64,000 nucleotides of DNA from Streptosporangium saharense (GCF_014203715.1 NZ_JACHJP010000008.1:1-64000); one strand, 5' to 3'. Shown: positions 24,040 to 33,268, counted from the stretch's first letter. Notes: generated from the sequence alone by a model not told the origin. Translations and numbers: made by a program.

Positions 24040-25407
24040 TCAGTCCCGTGGGAGCGGGACGTCGGGGGCGGCGACGGCCTCGGAGAGCAGGCGGGCGTAC
24101 TCGGCGACCAGGCCGGTGATGGTGTCGTGGTCGTAGAGGGCGTTCTTGTACTGGACGCTGCCGACCATCTCGCCGGTCGGGTGGAGGTTGAGCGTCCACA
24201 GCGCGCCGTCGGGCACGTCGGAGCCCACGGCCTGGTCGAGCAGGCGCAGCCGTACCTCGGTGTACTCCAGGTCGCCGATCACCTCACCGTCGAGCACGAA
24301 CGGGAACGGGAAGACCTGGAAGACCCACGGCGCCCGGTCGGCCTCCATCGCGGGCCGCATCAGCTCGGGCGCCTGCCCGAAGATCCGCAGTGTCGGGATG
24401 TCGTGCGAGTAGCCCTCAAGACAGGTCGTCCTGGTCCTTTCGAGAACCTGCCGGAACGTACGGCAGGCGGCCACGTCCGTCCGCAGCGGCAGGAAGTTGA
24501 AGCAGGAGCCGACCATGTCCCCGAAGCCGTCCCGCTCCCGGCCACGGCCGGGGGTGAAGGTCGGCACGGTGATGTCGGAGCGGCCGGTCTCCCGGTGTTC
24601 GAGCAGGTAGAAGGCGGACAGCAGCACCATGAAGAGGGTGCCGCGCACCGACCTGGCCAGCGCCGTCGCCCTGGAGATCGTCTCGGCGCCGATCAGGAAA
24701 CGATGCACCGACGTCTCCTGCCCGGCCTCGGCCGACCTGGGCCGGTCGGTGCGCACGGTGAAGATCTCCGCGCCGCGCAGCTTCTCCCGCCAGTAGTCGT
24801 GCTCGGCCTCCGCGCCCCCCTCCTGCGCGGAGGCGAGCTGCCAGTGCGCGTACTCCCGGTAGGGACGCGTCTCGGGCAGCGCGGCGGGGACGCCCTCGCG
24901 CCGCGCCGCGTAGTACTGGGCGACGTCCCTGATGATCAGCCGCATGGACCATCCGTCGGTCGCCGTGTGGTGCGTGATGATCACCAGGATCGCGTCCTGG
25001 TCGTCGAACCGGCCGAGCACGGCCCGCAGGTGGGGAACCGTGCCCGAGGGGATCGTGGACGCCTCGACCTCGTCGAGCAGGGCGTCCACCACCTCGTCCC
25101 GCCGCTCCTTGGCGGTCGCCGACAGGTCCCTGACGTCGAGTTCGACCGGGCAGGGCGGCAGGATCTCCTGGTGGCGGGAGCCGTCCCGCCTGACGATCCT
25201 GGTGCGCAGCGCCTCGTGCCTGACGACGACGTCGTCGAGGGCGCCCCGCAGGGTCTCCTCGTCGATCGCGCCCCGCACCCGCCAGCCGTGGACGAGGTGG
25301 TAGCGCGGGCCGAACGGGCCGCCGTCGTCTCCCTGGTCGAAGACGCAGACGAACTCCTGGTTGAGGGAGAGCGGCGCGGTCGTGGTGAAGGTCTCCGAAG
25401 TGGTCAT
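24040..25407 (-). CDS. Free-standing NRPS condensation-domain enzyme
   Basis: A 455-residue stand-alone C domain. The core motif HHxxxDG is intact as HHTATDGWS, with supporting motifs RHEALRTRIV, YREYAHWQ and GDMVGSCFNFLPLRT. Such enzymes join an acyl or aminoacyl group, usually from a carrier protein, to an amine or alcohol. No adenylation or carrier domain lies in the window, so the donor must come from elsewhere or be a CoA thioester. It starts 7 nt after the epoxide hydrolase stop, with GGTGAGGA in that gap. It is the strongest sign that this operon makes a specialised metabolite. Confidence 0.9.
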   Translation of the reverse strand: MTTSETFTTTAPLSLNQEFVCVFDQGDDGGPFGPRYHLVHGWRVRGAIDEETLRGALDDVVVRHEALRTRIVRRDGSRHQEILPPCPVELDVRDLSATAKERRDEVVDALLDEVEASTIPSGTVPHLRAVLGRFDDQDAILVIITHHTATDGWSMRLIIRDVAQYYAARREGVPAALPETRPYREYAHWQLASAQEGGAEAEHDYWREKLRGAEIFTVRTDRPRSAEAGQETSVHRFLIGAETISRATALARSVRGTLFMVLLSAFYLLEHRETGRSDITVPTFTPGRGRERDGFGDMVGSCFNFLPLRTDVAACRTFRQVLERTRTTCLEGYSHDIPTLRIFGQAPELMRPAMEADRAPWVFQVFPFPFVLDGEVIGDLEYTEVRLRLLDQAVGSDVPDGALWTLNLHPTGEMVGSVQYKNALYDHDTITGLVAEYARLLSEAVAAPDVPLPRD

Positions 25408-25414
25408 GTCGTCC

Positions 25415-26572
25415 TCACCGCAGCGGGCGGGTGAAGGCCCGCACGTCCTCGACGAACAGCCCCGGCTGCTCCATGGCCGCGAAGTGGCCGCCCCGGTCGA
25501 ACTCCGACCAGTGCGACAGCGTCGGCAGCACCCGCTCGGCGAACGAGCGGACCGGCAACACCACGTCGGAGGGGAAGACCGCCACCCCCACGGGGGCGTT
25601 CAACGGCCAGGGACCGCCCCAGGTCCGCAGGAAGTCGGCGGTCAGGTGGTTGGACTCGTAGTAGAGCTGCGCGCTCGACCCCGCGGAGGCGGTGAGCCAG
25701 TAGATCGAGGCGATGGTCAGCAGGTGGTCGCGTTCGACGGCGTCCTCCGGCGTCTTCGCCGAGTCGGTCCACTCCTTGTACTTCTCCACGATCCAGGCGA
25801 GCTGGCCCACGGGGGAGTCGGTCAGCGCGTAGGCCAGCGTCTGCGGCCTGGTGGACTGGATGAACCGCCAGCCCGCCCCGTCCTGCTCGAACCGCGCCGC
25901 GAAGTCGAGGCGCGCCAGGTCGGTCTCGCCCAGCTCGCCCCAGTCGGCCGGGTCCTGCGGCGGGAACGCGGCGAACATGTTCACGTGGACGCCCAGCACG
26001 TGGTCCGGGTCGGCCAGCCCGACCTCCAGCGAGATCGGCATGCCCCAGTCGCCGCCCTGCGTGAGGTAGCGGTCGTAGCCGAGGCGCCGCATCAGCTCCG
26101 CCCACGCCCGCGCCACCCTGCGCGTCGACCATCCCGGCTCGCCCGGGTGACCGGAGAAGCCGTACCCGGGGATGGACGGGACCACGACGTGGAAGGCGTC
26201 GGCCGGGTCGCCGCCGTGGCTCGCCGGGTCGGTCAGCGGCCCCACCACGTCGAGGAACTCGGCGTAGGAGCCGGGCCAGCCGTGCGTGATGACCAGCGGT
26301 ACGGCGTCGCGCTCCGGGGAGCGGGCGTGCAGGAAGTGCACGTCGACGCCGTCGATCTCGGTGACGAACTGGGGGTGGCGGTTCAGCCGCTCCTGCGCCG
26401 CCCGCCAGTCGAAGCCGGTGCGCCAGTACTCGGCCAGTTCCCTGAGGTAGTCCGGGGGGACGCCGCGTTCCCACCCGGGGCTCGGCGGTTCGCCGGGCCA
26501 GCGGGTCCCGGCCAGTCTCCGGTTCAGGTCGTCGATGTCCGCCTGGGGGAACTCGACTCGGAAGGGACGCAT
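25415..26572 (-). CDS. Epoxide hydrolase (EHN-type)
   Basis: A 385-residue alpha/beta-hydrolase with the N-terminal EHN lid (RPFRVEFPQADIDDLNRRL), oxyanion motif HGWPGS, nucleophile motif GGDWG (Asp) and Tyr residues in the cap. These open epoxides to vicinal diols through an aspartyl-ester intermediate. AAAGG precedes the ATG. It follows the FAD-dependent epoxidase-like gene by 24 nt, so the pair may make and then open an epoxide. Confidence 0.88.
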   Translation of the reverse strand: MRPFRVEFPQADIDDLNRRLAGTRWPGEPPSPGWERGVPPDYLRELAEYWRTGFDWRAAQERLNRHPQFVTEIDGVDVHFLHARSPERDAVPLVITHGWPGSYAEFLDVVGPLTDPASHGGDPADAFHVVVPSIPGYGFSGHPGEPGWSTRRVARAWAELMRRLGYDRYLTQGGDWGMPISLEVGLADPDHVLGVHVNMFAAFPPQDPADWGELGETDLARLDFAARFEQDGAGWRFIQSTRPQTLAYALTDSPVGQLAWIVEKYKEWTDSAKTPEDAVERDHLLTIASIYWLTASAGSSAQLYYESNHLTADFLRTWGGPWPLNAPVGVAVFPSDVVLPVRSFAERVLPTLSHWSEFDRGGHFAAMEQPGLFVEDVRAFTRPLR

Positions 26573-26596
26573 CGAAGGGCCTTTCGGTCGGTACGG

Positions 26597-27976
26597 CTAG
26601 CGCCGTGACTCCTGGAGGTCGGCGGGGGTGGCGGGGGCCGAGGACCGCCGTGACGCACGCAGCACCCGGACGACGTGCCGGGGCAGCATGAGGGAGGCGG
26701 GAGAGTCGATGAGCCCGGCGACCCTGATGAAGGCGTTGGCGAGGGCGGGGTCGTTGACCGCGGCGTCCTGGAGCCTGGCCACGTAGGCGTTGACGAACCT
26801 CACCTTCGCCGACCGTTTGCCCTGGACCCCGGGGTAGCCGAGGTCCGACCCGGCCGCCAGCTCCCACGGGGAGTCGATCTCCCGGGAGAGGTCCTTGAAG
26901 AACGCCTTCGCGTCCGGCTCGCCCCCCTGGTCGAGGTGGCGCCGCAGCACGAGGGACCCGAGCGCGGAGACCGTCATGCCCTGGGCGTAGACCGGGTTGA
27001 ACGTGCACACCGCGTCGCCCATGACGAGCAGGCCCCCGGGGAAGTCGGTAAGCCGCTCGTAGTGGCGCCGCACGCTGGCCGGATACTTGAACGTCACCGG
27101 GTCGTCGAGCGGCTCGGCGTCCTTGATCGACTGGTAAATGTCCGGGATGGGCAGGGACCTGGCGAAGTCGAGGAAGCCGTCGGGGTCGGTCGGGGGATGG
27201 TCGCCGAGGATGCCGGTGAGCGACAGCTCGACCAGGCCCTCACCCCCCGAGATGGGGAAGAAGAACGCCCCGCGCGGCGTCTTCGGGGTGGCGGCGGGGA
27301 TGATCGCCAGGTCGCCGCCGAACGGGTCGGTGCGCAGCCGGTAGTGCCTGGTCGTGTAGGCCAGGTCTATCTTGATGCGCTCCTCCTCGGGGCGCCCGTA
27401 GCCCAGCTCCTCAAGCCACAGCGGGGTGCGTGAGCCCCGGCCCGTGGTGTCGAGCACCAGGTCGGCGTGGAGGGTCTCTGGCGGCGCGCTTCCGTCGTGC
27501 CGCTGCACCCGCGCCCCGGTCACACGGGTCCGGTTGGCGCTCGTCTCAAGGCCCAGCACGTCGTGGCCCTCGACGAAGCGCACGTTGGGGATGGCCTGCA
27601 CCCGCAGCCGCACCTGGTTCTCCAGCACCGGCCTGGTCGCCGGGACGCACCCGAGGCCCGAGTGGGACGGGGCGATCCGCCGGCCGTTGAACAGCCAGCG
27701 GATGTCGCCGTTGAAGTCGCCGGGCCGTACGCCGACAGAGACCAGGTTCTGGGTGAGGCCGGGGAAGTGCTCCTCAAGGATCTGGTGGCCACGGGCGACC
27801 AGGCCGTGCGCGTGCCGCCCGTGCGGAACCCCCGGCCGGTAGGTCGTCACCCCGGTCAGCCGGTCGCGATCGACGAGCAGCACCTCGGTGAACCGCTCCG
27901 AGAGCACCCGCGCGGCCAGCAGCCCCGCCATGCTCCCGCCGAGCACCACCGCGCGGGTTCCCTCTCCACCGGCCAT
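26597..27976 (-). CDS. FAD-dependent monooxygenase, polyether-epoxidase-like
   Basis: A 459-residue class A flavoprotein and the first gene of the minus-strand operon. The Rossmann motif is VVLGGSMAGLLAARVL; GVPHGRHAHGL and LVLDTTGRGSRTPLWL match the epoxidase group of LasC/MonCI as I remember it; GDAVCTFNPVYAQGM is the second FAD motif. The chemistry is NAD(P)H- and O2-dependent epoxidation or hydroxylation. The epoxide hydrolase immediately downstream supports epoxidation. GAGGTGAA precedes the ATG. The divergent partner is a DUF2306 membrane protein. Confidence 0.84.
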   Translation of the reverse strand: MAGGEGTRAVVLGGSMAGLLAARVLSERFTEVLLVDRDRLTGVTTYRPGVPHGRHAHGLVARGHQILEEHFPGLTQNLVSVGVRPGDFNGDIRWLFNGRRIAPSHSGLGCVPATRPVLENQVRLRVQAIPNVRFVEGHDVLGLETSANRTRVTGARVQRHDGSAPPETLHADLVLDTTGRGSRTPLWLEELGYGRPEEERIKIDLAYTTRHYRLRTDPFGGDLAIIPAATPKTPRGAFFFPISGGEGLVELSLTGILGDHPPTDPDGFLDFARSLPIPDIYQSIKDAEPLDDPVTFKYPASVRRHYERLTDFPGGLLVMGDAVCTFNPVYAQGMTVSALGSLVLRRHLDQGGEPDAKAFFKDLSREIDSPWELAAGSDLGYPGVQGKRSAKVRFVNAYVARLQDAAVNDPALANAFIRVAGLIDSPASLMLPRHVVRVLRASRRSSAPATPADLQESRR

Positions 27977-28299
27977 CAGGGGTTCACCTCACAGTTCTGA
28001 ACAGGTTCGACTCCGTGGCCGCCGTACGGCCGGGCACGCGGAAGGGACAACCAAAATTGATTTCCTTCACGCCCTCTCCGCCACTGCATGGTCGCACCGG
28101 GAAGACGGCTCGGACATCTTCTGAATTGCTTCGTGCCGTCGATTCCCAGGTTGTGCCGACGAACATGGCAATACGGGAGATGCGTATTCCGCCGCGCGGA
28201 CGTGAAACTCCCATTGGCGCCTTCAGCCGCGATCTTTCTCTCCCCCGGACGACGTTTTCGGCCCTGGGCGGGGCCGCCTAGGAAAAAGGTGGAAAAGCA
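27977..28299. promoter_or_regulatory. Divergent control region of the biosynthetic island
   Basis: A 323-bp spacer of lower G+C with no ORF of good codon use. It contains the inverted repeat AATACG-N7-CGTATT at 28170-28188 and a GTTCTGAAC palindrome near 27994. It must hold promoters for the flavin operon (minus) and the DUF2306 gene (plus), but no canonical -10/-35 pair was clear. Confidence 0.5.
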
Positions 28300-28989
28300 G
28301 TGACGAAGAAATCCGAAGGGACCCTGGTCGGCGGCCTTGAGGACAGGGAGGCGGCCCTCAGCACACGTGCCCCCTGGCCGTGGTGGCGCAGCCCGTGGCT
28401 CTACGGGCTCGGCGCGCTCGTCGTGTTCAACCTGATCTACGCGCTGCCGCGCTACCTGAGCCTCAACCCGACCCTGTCGCGCACCCAGATCGACCCGAGC
28501 TTCGCCCTGCACTACCCGGTGGTCGTGGCGCACGTCGTCACGGGCAACATCGCGCTGGTGACGGTCTTCATCCAGTTGCTTCCGTGGGTACGGCGCCACC
28601 GCCCCGGCCTGCACCGGCTCTCGGGGCGGGTCTACGTCTTCGCCGGGGCGCTGCCCGCCTCACTGCTGTCGCTGGTGCTGCTGCCGTACTCGACGGCACC
28701 GATGGGCAAACTCGGTCTCGCCACGATGGCCGTGCTGTGGATCGCGACCTCGCTGGCCGGGCTGCGGGCGGCGCGTCAGCGTCGTTACATGGACCACCGG
28801 CGCTGGATGGTCTACAGCTTCGCGCTGGCCATGGGCACCTCGTGGGGCCGGGTCATCACCCAGTTCGCCATCCCGGGCAACGGCATCGACGTGGCGGTCT
28901 TCTTCGACATCTCCTCGTGGATGGGCTGGGTGGTCAGCCTCGTCGCCGCCTACCTGTGGCTTGAGCGGACCACTCCCGCCCGGCGGTAG
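28300..28989 (+). CDS. DUF2306 membrane protein (copy 1)
   Basis: A 229-residue protein with about six transmembrane helices. The family hallmarks are the paired HYPVVVAHVVTGNIALVTVFIQLLP helix, PGLHRLSGRVYVFAG and MDHRRWMVYSFAL, with conserved histidines that could bind haem or metal. Function is unknown. The GTG start has GGTGG upstream. Two further DUF2306 genes lie at 33323 and 41789, and all three sit beside oxidoreductase genes. Confidence 0.82.
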   Translation: MTKKSEGTLVGGLEDREAALSTRAPWPWWRSPWLYGLGALVVFNLIYALPRYLSLNPTLSRTQIDPSFALHYPVVVAHVVTGNIALVTVFIQLLPWVRRHRPGLHRLSGRVYVFAGALPASLLSLVLLPYSTAPMGKLGLATMAVLWIATSLAGLRAARQRRYMDHRRWMVYSFALAMGTSWGRVITQFAIPGNGIDVAVFFDISSWMGWVVSLVAAYLWLERTTPARR

Positions 28990-28999
28990 GACGGAAAGA

Positions 29000-29024
29000 G
29001 GCCCCCACGAAGGACGTGGGGGCC
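29000..29024. terminator. Bidirectional terminator
   Basis: A 10-bp perfect stem GGCCCCCACG / CGTGGGGGCC with loop AAGGA, followed by TTCTTC on the plus strand. It lies between the convergent DUF2306 and monooxygenase genes. Confidence 0.85.
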
Positions 29025-29040
29025 TTCTTCGCGGCCGGGG

Positions 29041-30222
29041 TCAGAGGTAGACCGTGTTGGGTTCGAGGCCGCACAGGATGCGGCCGTACAGCTCCAGGTT
29101 GGTGTTGGGGTGCATGATGGCGTGCAGGTTGAGGGTCTGCACGTCACGCTCGATGCGCTGGATCGGGACCGAGCTGTAGATCGACGAGCCGCCGCTGGCG
29201 GTGTTGAGGATGTCCACGGCCTCCTTGGCCCGCTGGCACACCGCCCCCAGGTCGAGCCGGATGCGGGCGCGCTCCTCAAGCGTCCACGGCTCGCCGGTGG
29301 GTCCCTTGGTGTCGACCAGGCTCGCCGCGCGGAAGGCGTGGAACTCGGCCTCGTCGATCTTCGTGACGGCCTCGGCGACCTGCAGGTGGGTGAGCGGGGC
29401 GTCCTTCTGGCTGTCGTAGGCGGTGTAGCTGATCTTCCTACCGGGCAGCCGCTCGAAGAAGGCGTCCCTGGCGGCCTTGGCCAGGCCGAGCGCTGTCGCG
29501 CCGACCGTGGTGCAGGCGGTCGGCATGAACGGCGCGCGGAAGATCGGGGAGTTGGCGTTCAGCTTCGACGAGATCCGTCCCTGGAGCACCGGCCCCATCG
29601 ACAGCACCCGCTGCTGGGGGATGAACAGGTCCTGGGCGACGGTGGTGACGCTGCCCGAGCCGCGCAGCCCCGAGGTGTACCAGTCGTCGATGACCCGCAG
29701 GTCGGGCAGCGGGATCGCGACCATGATCGGCTCATAGCCGCCGTCCCCGGTGGCCAGGACCGCGGCGTTGGTGTTCCAGTGGCTCTGCTGGGACCCGGTG
29801 TTGAACGACCACTTGCCGTTGAGCACCACGCCGCCGTCAACGGGCACGGCGACCGCCGTCGGGCTCAGGATGCCGCTGACGCGGACGTCGGGGGTGGAGA
29901 AGACCTCGTCCTGGACCTCGTCGGGGAACAGTCCGACCATCCAGGTGCTGATCGCCCAGACCGCGACGGTCCAGGAGTGCGAGCCGTCGCCCCTGGCCAG
30001 CTCGGCGAGCACCTCGACCACGGTGCCCATGTCGGACTCGTGGCCGCCGTACCGGGTGGGGACGCGCATCTTCAGGATGCCCGCCTCCGTCAGGGCCTCG
30101 ATCGACTCCTCGGGCAGGCGCCTGTTCTCCTCGGCCCACAGGGCGTTCTTCTGGAGCAGGGGCACCAGTTCGGACGCCCGGCGGACGAGCTCCTCCCTCG
30201 ACGGCGCCTCGGTGATTTCCAT
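29041..30222 (-). CDS. Acyl-CoA-dehydrogenase-fold flavin monooxygenase (second copy)
   Basis: A 393-residue group D-type flavoenzyme. MRVPTRYGGHESDMGTVVEVLAELARGDGSHSWTVAVW and VVLNGKWSFNTGSQQSHW align with the protein encoded at 22771. The ATG at 30222 has GAGGAGGACC upstream; the reading to 30525 is not favoured. It is monocistronic and divergent from the solute-binding-like gene. It probably uses reduced flavin to hydroxylate a pathway compound; no dedicated flavin reductase was identified in the window. Confidence 0.83.
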   Translation of the reverse strand: MEITEAPSREELVRRASELVPLLQKNALWAEENRRLPEESIEALTEAGILKMRVPTRYGGHESDMGTVVEVLAELARGDGSHSWTVAVWAISTWMVGLFPDEVQDEVFSTPDVRVSGILSPTAVAVPVDGGVVLNGKWSFNTGSQQSHWNTNAAVLATGDGGYEPIMVAIPLPDLRVIDDWYTSGLRGSGSVTTVAQDLFIPQQRVLSMGPVLQGRISSKLNANSPIFRAPFMPTACTTVGATALGLAKAARDAFFERLPGRKISYTAYDSQKDAPLTHLQVAEAVTKIDEAEFHAFRAASLVDTKGPTGEPWTLEERARIRLDLGAVCQRAKEAVDILNTASGGSSIYSSVPIQRIERDVQTLNLHAIMHPNTNLELYGRILCGLEPNTVYL

Positions 30223-30397
30223 CGGTCCTCCTCGGGAAAACTGCGGCAGGTTTCGGTGCACGTTGACCCTGACAGCCGACTTCGCCACGACGCATCTCCC
30301 TGATTGCGCACCACGCCCACCGCGCGCACGGAAAACAAACGCCGCAACCAGGAAGATGCCTTTTTTTCGACCGGCCCGCATCATTGGCTTCGAGTTT

Positions 30398-30431
30398 GTT
30401 TTCCCCGCGATTCTGGCCGTTCCGGGAAAAC
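30398..30431. promoter_or_regulatory. Inverted repeat in divergent spacer
   Basis: GTTTTCCC and GGGAAAAC, perfect 8-bp arms 18 bp apart, about 80 bp before the 30512 start. A further GGGAAAAC-type word lies near 30234, beside the divergent gene's ribosome site. The spacer (30223-30511) is AT-rich with T-runs. Confidence 0.4.
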
Positions 30432-30511
30432 CTCTGCCACGGGGCCGCACGCGGAATCCTCCGCCCAGAGACCGTCCCCGAAGACCGCCCAGAGATGAGG
30501 GAGCACGCCGG

Positions 30512-31828
30512 ATGAGGATCGTCATCGACGCGTGGCTGCACTACTACAAGACCCCGCGCTTCCTGGACAGCACCAGGGACGCGATCAAAGGCTTCAACGA
30601 GGCGCACCCCGACTACGAGGTCAGGCTGCACGAACACGACTACGTCCAGATGCCCCTGGAGATCGCCCGTGCGGTCGAGCGGGGTGTCGTCCCGGCCCTC
30701 GGCCAGTACTACTCGACGTCGAGCGGCGTCGCCTTCGACATGGTCAAGAACGACGGCTCACCGCTGTACACCTCGGTCGCCGACGCCATCGGGGGCCGTA
30801 CGGAGATCCTCGGCGAACCGGTCGTGGACCACGACGTGCTCTCGCACGCCCGCCACTACTTCACCGCCCCCGACGGGCGGACCGGCCTCTCCCCGCTGTC
30901 CTCGACGACCCTGCTGTACGCCAACATGACCCTGCTCGAAGCCGCGGGCATCACCGAGGTGCCGCGGACCTGGGCCGGGATCGACGCCGCCTGCCGGGCC
31001 GTGGCCAAGCTGCCCAACCCGCCCGCGCACGCGATCACCTGGTGCAACCATGGCTGGATGTTCATGCAGGCGGTCGCCGCGCAGGGCGGGCACCTCGTCA
31101 ACCGGGAGAACGGCAGGGCGGGCGTCCCCGACACCGTCCACCTCGACTCCGACGAGATGCTGGCCTTCGTCACCTGGTGGCAGCGCCTGCACAAGGACGG
31201 CTACTACCACTACACCGGCACCCGGATGGACTGGGTCGGCAGCTTCGGGGTCTTCGCCGAGCAGCAGGTGGCCTTCATGTTCACCTCCTCGGTGGACGCG
31301 CACCGGCTGGTGCAGGTCGGAAAGGACCGGGGGTTCGTCGTCAGGGCGAGCCGCCTGCCGTACAACGACGACGTGCCCTATGTGGGAAACGTGCTCGGGG
31401 GCGACGGGATCTTCCTGGCGGACGGGCTCGACGAGGCGACCAGGGACGGCGCGCTGGCCTTCCTGCAGTACCTCAACAACCCGGCCAACGCGATCGACAG
31501 GCACCGGCGGACCAACTACATGCCGATCACCTACTCTGCGGTCGAGCTGCTCCAGGAGCAGGGCTGGTTCGAGGAGTACCCGCACCGGCGGGTCGCCATC
31601 GACCAGCTCGAAGGCTCCGACGACTCGCCCGCGGCGCTGGGCGCGCTGGTGGGGGAGCTGCCCAGGCTCCAGGACGTGATGACCTACGCCATGCACGACG
31701 TGCTGCTGTCCGGGGCCGACCCGGTGGCCCGCTTCGCCCAGGCCAACGCGGAGGGACAGCGGCTCGTCGAGGACTACAACGCGCACCGCGGACCGGGCCG
31801 GGACCCCGGCAGCTACCGCGTGCACTGA
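30512..31828 (+). CDS. Family 1 solute-binding-protein fold, without signal peptide
   Basis: A 438-residue UgpB-like protein: the N-terminal lobe starts directly MRIVIDAWLHYYKTPRFLDS, with STTLLYANMTLLEAAGITEVPRTW and WCNHGWMFMQAVAAQGG as typical cluster 1 binding-protein motifs. There is no signal peptide, lipobox or Tat motif, although the ATG has GAGGGAG upstream, and no ABC permease or ATPase neighbours it. It is therefore probably a cytoplasmic binding or chaperone protein, or an enzyme recruited from this fold, within the biosynthetic island. It precedes the LLM gene by 25 nt. Confidence 0.72.
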   Translation: MRIVIDAWLHYYKTPRFLDSTRDAIKGFNEAHPDYEVRLHEHDYVQMPLEIARAVERGVVPALGQYYSTSSGVAFDMVKNDGSPLYTSVADAIGGRTEILGEPVVDHDVLSHARHYFTAPDGRTGLSPLSSTTLLYANMTLLEAAGITEVPRTWAGIDAACRAVAKLPNPPAHAITWCNHGWMFMQAVAAQGGHLVNRENGRAGVPDTVHLDSDEMLAFVTWWQRLHKDGYYHYTGTRMDWVGSFGVFAEQQVAFMFTSSVDAHRLVQVGKDRGFVVRASRLPYNDDVPYVGNVLGGDGIFLADGLDEATRDGALAFLQYLNNPANAIDRHRRTNYMPITYSAVELLQEQGWFEEYPHRRVAIDQLEGSDDSPAALGALVGELPRLQDVMTYAMHDVLLSGADPVARFAQANAEGQRLVEDYNAHRGPGRDPGSYRVH

Positions 31829-31853
31829 CCCCCGACGACCGGAAGGGAACACC

Positions 31854-32774
31854 GTGAGGTTCGGCTTGGGACTGCCGCAGAGCAGCGGCTTCGATCTCCG
31901 CTTCGACGTCGCGAGGATCGCGCGGGGAGCCGAGGGGGCCGGTTACTCCAGCCTCTGGGTCTACGAGCGGGTGCTCTACCCGCTCGAACCCGCCGAGGGC
32001 ATGCACGGCGTGCCCGGCCTGCCGTGGATCGACCACTACCGGGAGTGCGCGGACGCGCTGACCGTGCTCACCCTCGCCGCCGCGGTCACCGACACCGTAC
32101 GGCTCGGCACCAGCATTCTGGTGGCGCCGCTGTACCGCTCGCTGCACCTGGCGCGGGCGCTGGCGACGCTCGACCGGGCCAGCGGGGGCCGGGTCGTCGC
32201 CGGGTTCGGCAGCGGCTGGTCCTCCGACGAGTACCGGGGGATGGAGGCCGACTTCGGCGCGCGGGGCCGTACGCTCGACGAGACCATCGACGCCTGCCGC
32301 GCCTTCTGGGGCCAGAACCCGGTCTCCCACCGGGACTCACGGCTCAGCGTCGAGGGCGCCCTGGTCAGCCCGAAGCCGGTCTCGCGGATTCCGGTGATGC
32401 TGGGCGGCCGTTCCGTCAGGGCCGTCGAGCGGGCCGCGCGCAAGGCGGACGGATGGCTGCCCTCGGGGCTGCCCGCGCCCGTGGTGGCCGAGCTGTGGGC
32501 CAGGATCAGGCAGCGGGCCGCCGAGCACGGCAGGGACGCCGCCGCGCTCGAACTCATCCCCAGGGCCGCCGTCGTGCTGTCGGACAAACCCGCCCCCGAG
32601 GGGCGCAGGCCGTTCCAGGGGTCGATCGGGCAGGTGGTCGAGGACGTGGCGGCGCTGGCGGAGGCCGGGGCCACCGAGATCCTGCTCGACCTGGCGCCCT
32701 CGGCGAAGGGCGGCGAGGAACTGCTCGACAGGGCCCTTGAGGTGTTCGAGGCGGTCTCAGAGGCCGGGTTCTGA
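31854..32774 (+). CDS. LLM-class (F420-dependent) oxidoreductase
   Basis: A 306-residue TIM-barrel luciferase-like protein beginning RFGLGLPQSSGFD. VRLGTSILVAPLYRSLHLARALATLDRASGGRVVAGFGSGW is the family core, and the LGGRSVRAVERAARKADGWLPSG region is the phosphate-binding end. Actinobacterial members of this length usually use F420H2 to reduce enones or imines. The GTG start has AAGGGAAC upstream. It is co-transcribed with the solute-binding-like gene. Confidence 0.86.
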   Translation: MRFGLGLPQSSGFDLRFDVARIARGAEGAGYSSLWVYERVLYPLEPAEGMHGVPGLPWIDHYRECADALTVLTLAAAVTDTVRLGTSILVAPLYRSLHLARALATLDRASGGRVVAGFGSGWSSDEYRGMEADFGARGRTLDETIDACRAFWGQNPVSHRDSRLSVEGALVSPKPVSRIPVMLGGRSVRAVERAARKADGWLPSGLPAPVVAELWARIRQRAAEHGRDAAALELIPRAAVVLSDKPAPEGRRPFQGSIGQVVEDVAALAEAGATEILLDLAPSAKGGEELLDRALEVFEAVSEAGF

Positions 32775-32848
32775 GGGCTTCGTTTTGAGCCGGGTCACGG
32801 GATGCGTCCCCGAGGCCCGGCTTTCCCGATGATCCGTGCGGCGCCGGA

Positions 32849-32875
32849 TGTCAAGGATCGGCCCTCGGCTCCGAC
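32849..32875 (+). promoter_or_regulatory. ECF-type promoter, copy B (VOC gene)
   Basis: TGTCAA - 14 nt - CTCCGAC, with GGA before the first box. It lies 44 nt before the VOC gene start. The same boxes and exact spacer occur at three other sites in the window. Confidence 0.7.
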
Positions 32876-32919
32876 CCAAGGACAGAGGGGCCCGCAGGGG
32901 GCCGCACTGAGGAGGGAAC

Positions 32920-33261
32920 ATGTCCGCACAGAGCTTCGCCGGCATTCTGCTGGGTACGGCTGACGCCGAGCGGCTTCGCGAATGGTACGTCAAGGTCTTC
33001 AACCCCAGGACCGAGGGGCCCGCGCTGTTCTTCGGCGACGTCGCCCTGTTCTGCGACCAGCGTGACGACGTCGCGGAGAAGAACTCCGAGGCCGGCAGGC
33101 ACATTCTCAACTTCAACGTCGAGAACGCCACCGAGACCGCCGAGCGGCTCAACGAGCTGGGGGTGACGTGGCTGTCCGAGCTGAGCGAGAACGACCACGG
33201 GTGGATCGGCACGCTGATCGACCCCGACGGCAACTACGTCCAGATCATGCAGCAGAAGTAA
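32920..33261 (+). CDS. VOC (glyoxalase-fold) protein
   Basis: A 113-residue single-domain vicinal-oxygen-chelate protein. AGILLGTADAERLREWYVKVF opens the first beta-alpha-beta unit and GTLIDPDGNYVQIMQQ closes the second. Family members bind metal and act as lyases, dioxygenases or drug-binding proteins; the metal ligands cannot be assigned securely. GAGGAGGGAAC precedes the ATG. An ECF-type promoter shared with the YCII and exporter genes lies just upstream. Confidence 0.82.
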   Translation: MSAQSFAGILLGTADAERLREWYVKVFNPRTEGPALFFGDVALFCDQRDDVAEKNSEAGRHILNFNVENATETAERLNELGVTWLSELSENDHGWIGTLIDPDGNYVQIMQQK

Positions 33262-33268
33262 CGAAGAC

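Noticed and set aside
27984-28030. tRNA T-arm-like word GGTTCGACTCC upstream of the flavin operon
   Set aside because: The flanking bases do not form a T-stem, and no D-arm, anticodon arm or acceptor stem could be built around it.
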